DNA of 18,472 nucleotides from Nitrososphaerota archaeon (GTDB taxonomy: Archaea > Thermoproteota > Nitrososphaeria > Nitrososphaerales > Nitrosopumilaceae), in assembly GCA_022565935.1 (NCBI GenBank), contig JADFJY010000010.1:1-18472 (forward strand), in the 5' to 3' direction. Both the position numbers and the translations under genes were made by a program. Position 1 is the stretch's first letter, and every line of letters begins with the position of its first letter. Shown in pieces: positions 7,251-14,178 of this stretch. The notes under the pieces were generated by a model. It searched no databases, was not told the DNA's origin, and saw only the letters and a list, made by a program, of their open reading frames with translations.

Positions 7251-7260
7251 ATATATTTAA
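7251..7260 (-). promoter_or_regulatory. Predicted TATA box for cbtBA
   Basis: TTAAATATAT on the minus strand, about 24 bases upstream of the cbtB ATG. The rest of the divergent gap (7261-7379) is AT-rich and shows no riboswitch-like conserved box. Confidence 0.4.
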
Positions 7261-7379
7261 GCTATTGGATAAAACAACAAATTTTTGAAAAAAGACAGAA
7301 TTAGGCTCTAAAAAGCATGTTATTCCAAGATCTAACATACTGATGTTTTTGATATATTTTTTTCTAAGAATATTCTAAA

Positions 7380-8156
7380 TTGAACAATTCAGGAATTGAA
7401 TCAAACGATAGGAAACATAAAAATCAGATTTCAGAGATCATCCAAGAAGGATTAATTGATCTACATGGTCGAAATGGATACAAGTCAATTATGCAAACAA
7501 TGATGAAAATTAGCCGAAAAACAGAAAAAGAAATAATTACAAACTATGAATTATTTGCAGAATTAACTGAGGGGGTTTTTGGTAAATCTAGTAATAAAAT
7601 TTTACAACCTATCAAATTAGAAATTCAGAAAATAGGCGAAGAAAATATTTACCAAGAGGAAAAACAGGCTCCAAAAATACCAATTAGGATACTAATTGCA
7701 GATGATGATCTGGATATTTTAGGATTATACAAGGCTTTTCTTGAAGCAAAAGGTAAAGAAATTACATTAACAACAGATGGTCGCAAGTGTGTTGAAGCAT
7801 ACAAAAGAAAATATGATTCTCAACAATCAGAAAATTATTTTGATGTAGTAATACTTGATCAAAAAATGCCATTTATGACAGGACTACAAGCAGCAGCTGA
7901 GATTTTATCTATCAATCCACAACAAAGAATAATTTTTGCATCAGGATATATTGAAAAAACATTACTAGACATATTAACAAAACTAAACAGAGCCATTGCA
8001 GTAATAGAAAAACCATTTTCGCTTGATGTGTTAGAACATATGATAGACAATGTAACAATTTTTGAAAAATTAGAAAAAATCAACATAAATCAACAAGAAA
8101 GAAATAACAAACAAAAAGTGGAAGAAATTATGACAGTATTACAAAATCAAATTTAA
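7380..8156 (+). CDS. Response regulator with unrecognised N-terminal domain
   Basis: A 258-residue cytoplasmic signalling protein. A receiver domain occupies about 102-225, with all key residues visible: acidic triad D108-D110, phosphoacceptor D160 in VVILDQKMP, S188 in FASGY and K211 in EKPF. The order is unusual: a helical domain at about 13-85 (IIQEGLIDLHGRNGYKSIMQTM...) comes before the receiver, and the C-terminus is a short charged helix, not a DNA-binding domain. The N-terminal part is probably the output or sensing module, but I cannot name it. The start is TTG at 7380, the only start candidate that keeps the N-terminal domain. TATA-like GATATATTTTT lies about 25 bases upstream. No histidine kinase is in the window. 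Confidence 0.85.
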   Translation: MNNSGIESNDRKHKNQISEIIQEGLIDLHGRNGYKSIMQTMMKISRKTEKEIITNYELFAELTEGVFGKSSNKILQPIKLEIQKIGEENIYQEEKQAPKIPIRILIADDDLDILGLYKAFLEAKGKEITLTTDGRKCVEAYKRKYDSQQSENYFDVVILDQKMPFMTGLQAAAEILSINPQQRIIFASGYIEKTLLDILTKLNRAIAVIEKPFSLDVLEHMIDNVTIFEKLEKININQQERNNKQKVEEIMTVLQNQI

Positions 8157-8217
8157 TGAATCAATAAAAAATTCTCAAAAAAATAAATTTAATACATGAA
8201 ACATATTGTCTTAGTGT

Positions 8218-8862
8218 ATGACAAAACTATACCTCTTGGCAATTCCCGTAGTAATTGGGATTATCACAGGAATGTTTTTGACATTTTATTCTGAATCAGA
8301 AAATGATTCTAAATTATTAACTATTTCAAAATTAATTGAAAATGGTTCTCCAATATTAGGGGACTCCAATGCAAAAATTACCATTCTAGAATGGGGAGAT
8401 TATCAATGTACATTTTGTTACAAATTTCATCAAAGCACGTTAGATATTATTGATGATGATTTTATTAAAACAGGCAAAGTAAAACTAGTATTCAAAGACT
8501 TTACACTAAACGGTCCTGATTCGATACTAGCTGCTGAGGCATCATATTGTGCAGAAGATCAAGAAAAATATTGGCAGTATCATCATGAACTTTACAATAA
8601 TTGGGGAGGAGAAAAAACAGGCTGGATTACAAGAGATTCATTAGATAGGTTTGCAATTACAGTAAAGTTGAATTTGCTTGAATTCAACACATGTCTAGAT
8701 GAGCACAAATATCAAAACAGAGTCATTACACATTATGAATTTGGAAAAGAGATTGGAATTGATGCAACACCATCATTTTTAATCTTCAATGATCAAAAAA
8801 TTATCAAAATTAGAGGAAATCAACCACTAGAAGTGTTTCTAAAAACAATTGATGAATTATAA
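8218..8862 (+). CDS. Membrane-anchored DsbA-like thioredoxin-fold protein
   Basis: Predicted extracytoplasmic thiol-disulfide oxidoreductase, 214 residues. An N-terminal membrane segment (4-23) anchors or exports it. The active-site motif is CTFC (C64-C67) in WGDYQCTFCYKFH. The cis-proline loop follows at TPS (P185), as in DsbA-type thioredoxin folds with an inserted helical domain. A second Cys pair (C111, C159) in the insert could form a structural disulfide. No lipobox is evident. It follows the response regulator on the same strand after 61 bases and has its own AT-rich upstream, so it may be separately transcribed. The substrate is unknown. Confidence 0.88.
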   Translation: MTKLYLLAIPVVIGIITGMFLTFYSESENDSKLLTISKLIENGSPILGDSNAKITILEWGDYQCTFCYKFHQSTLDIIDDDFIKTGKVKLVFKDFTLNGPDSILAAEASYCAEDQEKYWQYHHELYNNWGGEKTGWITRDSLDRFAITVKLNLLEFNTCLDEHKYQNRVITHYEFGKEIGIDATPSFLIFNDQKIIKIRGNQPLEVFLKTIDEL

Positions 8863-8925
8863 CTTTAGAAAAGATAGAATTTAATCAATCAAAATTAATA
8901 TTCACATGAACAGGAGAAACCACAA

Positions 8926-10209
8926 ATGAATAAGAAAATAAACATAGAAAAACAAGATTCAGTAAAGCTCTATAAAATTAGAAAGACCTTAGAGGAGTTA
9001 TCTAAAAAATCAGGTAGAGGAACAGAGCTTATTTCAGTATACATTCCAAAAGGAAAACAACTTCATGAAATAATTAGCGCACTTCAACAAGAACAAGGAA
9101 CAGCAGACAACATCAAATCAGATCTTACAAGATCACATGTAGTTGATTCATTAGGTAAGGTTGTTCAAAGACTGAAACTGTACAAAAAGACACCAGAAAG
9201 AGGATTAGTAATGTTCTGTGGAGCACTGCCGCCTGAAGAAGGAGGTCCTTTAGGAAGTGAAGTAGTTACAGTATGGGAAGTAGACCCGCCAAAAGATTTG
9301 AATCAATATCTATACAGATGTGACGATCATTTCCATGTAGACATTCTAAAAGATATGCTAAAAGATGATAATCTAATTGGATTTTTAGCAATCGATGCAA
9401 AAGATGCAGGTTGGGGATTATTACATGGAGATAAAATTGAGGTGTTATCGCAAACAGGTTCAGGAGTAGCAGGAAAACATAGACAAGGAGGGCAATCTGC
9501 AAAAAGGTTTCAAAAACTTAGAGAGATGGAGTTGAGTTATTTCTATAATAGAGTAGCTCAAACTACTAGAGAGTACTTTATCGACATATATCCAATCAAG
9601 GGATTAATAATTTCAGGTCCAGGACCTACAAAAGAGGATTTTATCAACGGTAACTATCTAGAGTATAGATTACAAAATAATATCATATCTACAATTGATG
9701 CATCATATTCAGGAGCAGAAGGAATCAGAGAGGCATTTGCAAAGTCTTCAGATATTTTAGGGGATTTTAGATTAGTGGAAGAAAAAAAACTAGTTGAGGA
9801 TCTATTCAGAGAGATTAATGGGAATTCTGGGAAAGGGTCCTATGGTTTACAAGAAGTAATTGAATTTTTAAAAAACAATGTTGTTAAAACTTTGATCATC
9901 ACTGATGATACAAATTTGAACAGAGTAGAAGGAAAATGCAAACGATGTAAACATATTCAAGAAGAAATTGTAGAGAGACCCTTAGTAATTCCAAAAAAGA
10001 CAGAGTATTCAAACAAACCATGCCCAGGATGTAACGCAATGGAAGTAGAAGTTAACGAACAAGATGTTGTAGATTATCTAGAACTACTTGCAGCAAAAAC
10101 AGGTACACAGTTAGAAGTTATTTCTGGAAGTGCAGAACATGGACACATGTTGGCCAGTCTTGGAAAAGTTGGAGCAATTTTAAGATATAATCCAGGTCAT
10201 GCTAAGTAA
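8926..10209 (+). CDS. prf1: Archaeal peptide chain release factor aRF1
   Basis: Recognises all three stop codons and triggers peptide release. The 427 residues are close to the usual aRF1 length. Domain 1 has NIKS (62-65) and YRCDDHF (130-136, the YxCxxxF motif), both needed for stop-codon recognition. Domain 2 has the catalytic GGQ at 188-190. The C-terminal domain keeps a four-Cys zinc site (C338, C341, C366, C369), found in many archaeal aRF1 proteins. The ATG at 8926 follows GGAGAAA, a weak ribosome-binding-like sequence. The end overlaps the convergent HIT gene by eight bases. Identity is secure. Confidence 0.97.
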   Translation: MNKKINIEKQDSVKLYKIRKTLEELSKKSGRGTELISVYIPKGKQLHEIISALQQEQGTADNIKSDLTRSHVVDSLGKVVQRLKLYKKTPERGLVMFCGALPPEEGGPLGSEVVTVWEVDPPKDLNQYLYRCDDHFHVDILKDMLKDDNLIGFLAIDAKDAGWGLLHGDKIEVLSQTGSGVAGKHRQGGQSAKRFQKLREMELSYFYNRVAQTTREYFIDIYPIKGLIISGPGPTKEDFINGNYLEYRLQNNIISTIDASYSGAEGIREAFAKSSDILGDFRLVEEKKLVEDLFREINGNSGKGSYGLQEVIEFLKNNVVKTLIITDDTNLNRVEGKCKRCKHIQEEIVERPLVIPKKTEYSNKPCPGCNAMEVEVNEQDVVDYLELLAAKTGTQLEVISGSAEHGHMLASLGKVGAILRYNPGHAK

Positions 10210-10609
10210 GAAAACTACGTATTTTTTTTGCCAATTCTGAAAGATCATTATCATTTGAGATTTGCCGCTTTGTCCATACAGTGCCTTTGTTGTTATATCT
10301 AGGAATGATATGTATGTGAACATGAGGGACAATCTGTTTTGCCGCTCTGCCATTATTTTGACCAATACTAAAGGCATCAGCGTTTGTTGCATCTAAAATT
10401 GCCTTTGCTATTTTTGGAACAAGTGCAAAAATAGTTCCTACATCTTCAGGAGTCATATCAGTTATTTTTTCATGGTGTTTTCTTGGAAGAACTAAACTAT
10501 GACCGACATCAATTGGATATCTATCTAAAAATGCGACATGTGAATCATCCTCATATAGAAAATGTCCATCTTTTTTTCCATCTAAGATATCACAAAAAAG
10601 GCAATGCAT
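10202..10609 (-). CDS. HIT-family nucleotide hydrolase/transferase
   Basis: Histidine-triad protein, 135 residues, acting on nucleoside phosphoramidates or dinucleotides. The triad HVHIHIIPR is at 96-104 (H96, H98, H100), with the upstream HxxxLP-like segment GHSLVLPRKHH (36-46). N-terminal C3 and C6 form a CxxC that, with downstream His, binds zinc in Hint relatives. The ATG at 10609 was chosen because TGATC, a partial Shine-Dalgarno match, lies a few bases before it; a TTG at 10621 would add four residues. The 3' end overlaps prf1 tail to tail by eight bases. The exact substrate is not predictable. Confidence 0.92.
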   Translation of the reverse strand: MHCLFCDILDGKKDGHFLYEDDSHVAFLDRYPIDVGHSLVLPRKHHEKITDMTPEDVGTIFALVPKIAKAILDATNADAFSIGQNNGRAAKQIVPHVHIHIIPRYNNKGTVWTKRQISNDNDLSELAKKIRSFLT

Positions 10610-10688
10610 ACGGATCAGCAATTTGTGATTTTATTTATTGTTTTTATCGAATGGTTAATTAGGGTAAATTTTAGAATCAGTTCATCTC

Positions 10689-11285
10689 ATGGGGCGAAAA
10701 GAAAGAAGAGAACGTGAACAAAAACGTGAAAATTACGCTTCAATACATTCAGCTGAAAAAAGAAAGAATACACTCATTACAATTGCGGTTCTTACTGTAA
10801 TTGCAGTCATTGTAGGATATTCAGTATATGTATTTCTCACCATGACTGAAACTGCACCTGGTGGTCCAGAAAACGCTGGTGCGTTAGGCAGTGAGCATTC
10901 ACATGCAGCAATATTAGTAAAGATTTTTGGAGATACATTTGAATTTTCAGGTCCAGCCTTTCAAATTAAATCAAGTTGGATTCATTTTGAAGGAAGAGAT
11001 GGCTCTACTATGCATAAACATGCCACAGGTGTTACTCTAGAGTTTCTATTTGATTCATTGAGAATAGCTCTTGATGATCAATGCTATGTTTTCCCAGGTG
11101 GAAAATCTTATTGTACAAATGAAGATTACGTCCTCAAATTCTTCATTAATGAAGAACAAGTATCAGATATTATAGATTATGAAATTGATGAAGGAGATAA
11201 AATCTTGATAATATTTGGTGCTGAAACTCCTGAAGAAATAAAGGGATACTTGTTACAATTAGAAAACCAAGAATTAGTAAAGTAG
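10689..11285 (+). CDS. Membrane-anchored protein with His residues, function unknown
   Basis: A 198-residue protein of a type I believe recurs in ammonia-oxidising archaea, but it has no name I can support. A very basic N-terminus (MGRKERREREQKRE, inside the cell) precedes one membrane helix at about 29-51. The rest would face outside. It contains SEHSHA (H70, H72), WIHF (H99) and STMHKHATG (H109, H111), which could bind a metal, and a Cys pair C132/C142 that could form a disulfide. The C-terminus is a small beta-rich domain. A TATA-like GTAAATTTTAG lies about 28 bases before the ATG. A role in metal handling outside the cell is only a guess. Confidence 0.75.
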   Translation: MGRKERREREQKRENYASIHSAEKRKNTLITIAVLTVIAVIVGYSVYVFLTMTETAPGGPENAGALGSEHSHAAILVKIFGDTFEFSGPAFQIKSSWIHFEGRDGSTMHKHATGVTLEFLFDSLRIALDDQCYVFPGGKSYCTNEDYVLKFFINEEQVSDIIDYEIDEGDKILIIFGAETPEEIKGYLLQLENQELVK

Positions 11286-11338
11286 AATTGTCTCAAGCAA
11301 TTGTATCAACAAATCTGTAAGAAAGGAAAGTTTTCAAA

Positions 11339-11377
11339 GCTCATTTGAGCCTAAAAGCCCGTTAATTTTTGTTTTAT
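11339..11377 (+). terminator. Possible terminator after the 10689 gene
   Basis: GCTCA-TT-TGAGC (11339-11350) is a short perfect hairpin followed within about 10 bases by the T-rich stretch GTTAATTTTTGTTTT. It lies 54 bases after the stop codon and before the ilvD promoter. The stem is only five base pairs, so this is tentative. Confidence 0.35.
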
Positions 11378-11404
11378 TACAAACTATGATAGTATGTGGA
11401 AAGT

Positions 11405-11414
11405 CTAAATTATA
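11405..11414 (+). promoter_or_regulatory. Predicted TATA box for ilvD
   Basis: TAAATTATAG ends about 22 bases before the ilvD ATG at 11436, consistent with a leaderless or nearly leaderless transcript. Confidence 0.4.
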
Positions 11415-11435
11415 GCAATCAGAAAATTACATGTT

Positions 11436-13109
11436 ATGGAAATCTCTAGTAGAAATGTTGTAGAAGGAACTGCTCGAGCACCACATAGAGCAATGTACAA
11501 AGCTATGGGGTTAACTGATGATGATTTATCAAAGCAATTCATTGGTGTTTGCCACACAGGAAATGAAGCAACACCTTGTAACATTCATCTTCCAAGATTA
11601 GCTCTAAAAGCTAAAGAGGGAGTTTCAGATACAGGTGCAACGCCAAGAGAATTTTCAACTATTGCAGTAAGTGATGGAATTGCAATGGGTCATGAAGGAA
11701 TGAAATCATCACTAATTTCTCGTGAGGTTATTGCAGATTCAATTGAATTAATGGTTCGAGCACATCAATATGATGCACTAGTAGGAATTGCAGGATGTGA
11801 TAAGAGTCTGCCAGGAACTATGATGGCTATGGCCAGACTAAATATTCCATCAGTGTTTGTGTATGGTGGAACCATTATGCCAGGGATGCTTGATGGTAAA
11901 GAGCTAACAGTAGTTGATGTTTATGAAGCAGTTGGAGCATATGATGCAGGTCAGATAACTCTTGAAGCTCTAAAAAATATTGAAAACACTGCATGTCCAA
12001 ATGCAGGTTCCTGTGGAGGAATGTTTACTGCAAACACAATGGCATCAATATCTGAAGCAATTGGTCTTGCATTGCCAGGTAGTGCAAGCCCACCAGCTGA
12101 AGATGACAGGCGTGAAAAAATAGTATATGACACAGGGGTAGCGTGCGCTAAATTACTTGAAATGAATATCAGACCAAAAGAAATTTTATCATTTGAGGCA
12201 TTTGAAAATGCAATCATAATGTTGAATTCTGTTGGAGGTTCAACTAATGGAATACTACACTTACTTGCACTTGCTAATGAAGTAAACATAGATTTGAGTT
12301 ATGACGATTTTGAAAGGATAAGAAAAAAAACTCCACATTTAGCAGACATGAAACCAGGAGGAAATTATGTTATGAATTCATTAGATAAGATTGGAGGAAT
12401 TCCATTTGTATTGAAGAAATTACTTGACAAAGGACTTCTTAATGAAAACTGTATGACAGTTACAGGAAAAACCATTAAAGAAAATCTTCTTTCAATTAAC
12501 TTTTCAGAAGCAGAGCAAGACATTGTACGATCAATTGAAAATCCATTACATTCAGTTGGAACTGCTGTAATTCTCAAAGGCAGTCTAGCACCTGAAGGGG
12601 CAGTAATTAAAACTGCAGGAGTAGAGATTACAAAATTTACAGGAAAAGCTCGTGTTTTTGATAGAGAGGAATTTGCATTTGATGCAGTGTCTAAAGGAGA
12701 AATTGATGAGGGAGATGTTGTAGTTATTAGATATGAGGGTCCAAAAGGCGGTCCTGGAATGAGAGAAATGCTTTCCACAACTGCAGCTCTTGTAGGACAA
12801 GGATTAGGGAAAAAAGTTGCAATGGTAACAGATGGTAGATTTTCTGGAGGCACACGAGGATTCATGGTGGGTCATGTTGCACCTGAGGCATATGTTGGCG
12901 GTCCAATTGCCCTAGTAAAAGATGGGGATGAGATAGCCATAGACACTGAAACCAATGTAGTTGATCTTAATGTTTCAGAAGAAGAATTAGAAAGTAGAAG
13001 GAATCAATGGAGCAAACCAAAACCCAATTACACAACAGGTGCTCTTGCAAAATATGCAACACTTGTAGGCTCTGCTGCAAATGGTGCAGTCACTACTCCA
13101 AACCTCTAA
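11436..13109 (+). CDS. ilvD: Dihydroxy-acid dehydratase
   Basis: Dehydrates 2,3-dihydroxy-isovalerate and 2,3-dihydroxy-3-methylvalerate in valine, leucine and isoleucine synthesis. At 557 residues it has the normal IlvD length. Fe-S cluster cysteines are C48 (in TPCN), C121 (AGCDKSLPG) and C193 (GSCGGMFTAN). Mg-binding D80 and D122 and the Lys that is carbamylated in the family (K123) are in place, and the C-terminal SGGTRGFMVGHVAPEA segment is intact. Three Cys ligands in IlvD can hold a 2Fe-2S or 4Fe-4S cluster, so the type is not decided here. No other branched-chain gene is adjacent. Identity is secure. Confidence 0.97.
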   Translation: MEISSRNVVEGTARAPHRAMYKAMGLTDDDLSKQFIGVCHTGNEATPCNIHLPRLALKAKEGVSDTGATPREFSTIAVSDGIAMGHEGMKSSLISREVIADSIELMVRAHQYDALVGIAGCDKSLPGTMMAMARLNIPSVFVYGGTIMPGMLDGKELTVVDVYEAVGAYDAGQITLEALKNIENTACPNAGSCGGMFTANTMASISEAIGLALPGSASPPAEDDRREKIVYDTGVACAKLLEMNIRPKEILSFEAFENAIIMLNSVGGSTNGILHLLALANEVNIDLSYDDFERIRKKTPHLADMKPGGNYVMNSLDKIGGIPFVLKKLLDKGLLNENCMTVTGKTIKENLLSINFSEAEQDIVRSIENPLHSVGTAVILKGSLAPEGAVIKTAGVEITKFTGKARVFDREEFAFDAVSKGEIDEGDVVVIRYEGPKGGPGMREMLSTTAALVGQGLGKKVAMVTDGRFSGGTRGFMVGHVAPEAYVGGPIALVKDGDEIAIDTETNVVDLNVSEEELESRRNQWSKPKPNYTTGALAKYATLVGSAANGAVTTPNL

Positions 13110-13163
13110 CAATGAACAATTTGTCCATAATCTTTATAGATCACAATTAGAGATAGTTTTTAG

Positions 13164-13213
13164 AGATAACAGGCAGAAAAAATTAGATTATAATAATTAA
13201 ATTTCTGTTATCT
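13164..13213. repeat. Inverted repeat in the gap between convergent genes
   Basis: AGATAACAG (13164-13172) and CTGTTATCT (13205-13213) are perfect nine-base inverted arms around a 32-base, very AT-rich loop. They lie in the 214-base gap between the ends of ilvD and the minus-strand gene at 13324. The repeat may be part of the ilvD 3' end or a small RNA; nothing else in 13110-13299 looks coding. Confidence 0.35.
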
Positions 13214-13299
13214 ACTACAGGTAAATGCAAACCGGTCTTTTGCCAACTTTATTAGGCTCAAAATCACCGCAGATTAGAATAAAAAAGAGAGGAAAAATG

Positions 13300-13317
13300 T
13301 TTGTTCATTTGAACAAA
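13300..13317 (-). terminator. Terminator hairpin of the 13324 gene
   Basis: TTTGTTCA-TT-TGAACAAA is a perfect eight-base-pair hairpin with a two-base loop, starting seven bases after the minus-strand stop codon. Read on the minus strand it is followed by ATTTTTCCTCTCTTTTTT, the oligo-T tract expected of archaeal termination. Confidence 0.7.
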
Positions 13318-13323
13318 CAATTA

Positions 13324-13656
13324 CTATGCGTCTACTAGATTGAAGAAATCCTTTCCAGCTTGGCTTTTTGCAGAAACACATTTGACTCTCAAAGTTTCCT
13401 TTCCAGAGTTAATATCGTCTCTAAGCTTTTGATTTGCGAATTTCTTGACTATTGCTACTCTAGTTGTATGGAACTTGTTAGCTTGGTTCCCATCTACATC
13501 AAAGAACTCTTGGGTTGTAATCTTCACACCCTTGGTAACATCTGTTCCCTGAGTGTAATCAGAGTCCTCAATGTGAGTAACAGTAAATGGCTTATCACCT
13601 AATTTTGCAAGAGATACTGAATCGCCAATCGTGACATAATCTGTTAATGTTGCTAT
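13324..13656 (-). CDS. Small unknown protein with apparent ATA start and perfect Shine-Dalgarno
   Basis: A 110-residue cytoplasmic protein that I do not recognise. It reads (M)ATLTDYVTIGDSV... and ends in LRVKCVSAKSQAGKDFFNLVDA. Alternating hydrophobic strands suggest a small beta-barrel such as an OB-like fold, but this is only an impression. The first ATG/GTG/TTG in frame is a GTG at 13527, which would remove 43 residues that read as ordinary protein. Instead GAGGAGGTGA (13663-13672) stands six bases before an in-frame ATA at 13656, so ATA is the best-placed start. An ATG at 13661 is one base from the Shine-Dalgarno, out of frame, and closes after one codon (ATG AAA TAG). The gene has its own structured leader and a strong terminator, suggesting a monocistronic and perhaps abundant mRNA. 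Confidence 0.7.
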   Translation of the reverse strand: MATLTDYVTIGDSVSLAKLGDKPFTVTHIEDSDYTQGTDVTKGVKITTQEFFDVDGNQANKFHTTRVAIVKKFANQKLRDDINSGKETLRVKCVSAKSQAGKDFFNLVDA

Positions 13657-13662
13657 TTCATT

Positions 13663-13672
13663 TCACCTCCTC
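13663..13672 (-). promoter_or_regulatory. Perfect Shine-Dalgarno of the 13324-13656 gene
   Basis: GAGGAGGTGA on the minus strand is fully complementary to the conserved 16S rRNA tail and is the strongest ribosome-binding site in the window. Its six-base distance to ATA at 13656 is optimal, whereas the ATG at 13661 is only one base away. This decides the start of the downstream gene. Confidence 0.75.
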
Positions 13673-13706
13673 TTGCTTCTTTCAAGTATGAGAGATAATG
13701 ATAGGT

Positions 13707-13750
13707 GGGTCATTGATCAATAACCCCCGTTGTGTGAACGAACATGGGGT
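13707..13750 (-). promoter_or_regulatory. Competing hairpins in the leader of the 13324-13656 gene
   Basis: On the minus strand GGGTTATTGATCAATGACCC (13726-13707) is a 20-base near-palindrome with one G-T pair. Just upstream, ACCCC (13750-13746) can pair with GGGGT (13727-13723), using the same G run. The two hairpins therefore exclude each other. The element lies 51-94 bases before the ATA start, between the promoter and the Shine-Dalgarno. It could be a leader switch, a protein-binding RNA or a DNA operator. Confidence 0.45.
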
Positions 13751-13813
13751 AAAAAACAAGCCGATAAAAACTGTATTGAAACTGTATGCGTGTGGTGAAA
13801 GAATGTATGTCAG

Positions 13814-13821
13814 TTTTATAA
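13814..13821 (-). promoter_or_regulatory. Candidate TATA box for the 13324-13656 gene
   Basis: TTATAAAA on the minus strand is a strong archaeal TATA match. It predicts transcription from about 13792 and a leader of about 135 bases. A weaker candidate, TTTTTATC at 13763-13770, would start near 13741 and shorten the leader to about 85 bases. The strong box overlaps the stop codon of the gene at 13816. Confidence 0.45.
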
Positions 13822-14028
13822 GAATATTGGATAAAGTGCAAGTATTGCCACGATTAACATAACAAGACTTTGTTTGTTAATTTCAACACGTTGAACAGTA
13901 AAACTACTTTTAGTAAAACTACTTTTAGTAAAACCACCTTTACGAAGTCTAAACACAGAGTAAAAAGCAATAGGAATACCTGCTCCAACACCCAAACTTC
14001 TAAGAAATTCAGATAATATGGCTTCCAT
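13816..14028 (-). CDS. Small two-helix membrane protein with internal tandem repeat
   Basis: A 70-residue protein of unknown function. Two hydrophobic segments (about 10-26, SLGVGAGIPIAFYSVFR; and 53-70, QSLVMLIVAILALYPIFL) bracket a basic, Ser/Thr-rich linker. The linker contains a repeated five-residue unit (GGFTK SSFTK SSFTV), encoded by three near-identical 15-base repeats at 13897-13941. The C-terminal helix runs to the last residue. The ATG at 14028 is preceded by T-rich, TATA-like DNA. The coding call rests on clean membrane topology and in-frame repeat expansion. It is upstream of the 13656 gene but probably separately transcribed. Confidence 0.55.
   Translation of the reverse strand: MEAILSEFLRSLGVGAGIPIAFYSVFRLRKGGFTKSSFTKSSFTVQRVEINKQSLVMLIVAILALYPIFL
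13897..13941. repeat. Three tandem 15-base repeats inside the small membrane protein gene
   Basis: AGTAAAACTACTTTT occurs twice exactly (13897-13911, 13912-13926), followed by a third copy with two changes (13927-13941). The unit is a multiple of three, so copy-number change lengthens the linker without shifting frame. Confidence 0.85.
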
Positions 14029-14178
14029 TAATAATCAGTTTAAAAATGGTTTAAAAAAAGTTTAATATTTTTTAATAGAGTTTAGAAGAAAAATCGTGCC
14101 AAGAGTTCGTACATATACTTGAATAGTGATCCGAGAGTCCATGCCTGAAAGGTTTACTTTTTGGCATACTGCAATCTA

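Noticed and set aside
10180..10392. Second minus-strand frame across the prf1/HIT junction
   Set aside because: The HIT frame with HVHIHIIPR covers the same DNA and is clearly the real one.
11951..12865. Minus-strand frames of 112, 166 and 71 codons opposite ilvD
   Set aside because: They lie entirely within ilvD, overlap each other, and show low-complexity Ser/Pro/Ile-rich or Cys/Ser-rich composition typical of antisense reading.
14141..14167. ATGCC...GGCAT hairpin downstream of the helicase
   Set aside because: Only five clear base pairs around a long loop, and no oligo-T tract follows on the helicase strand; too weak to call a terminator.
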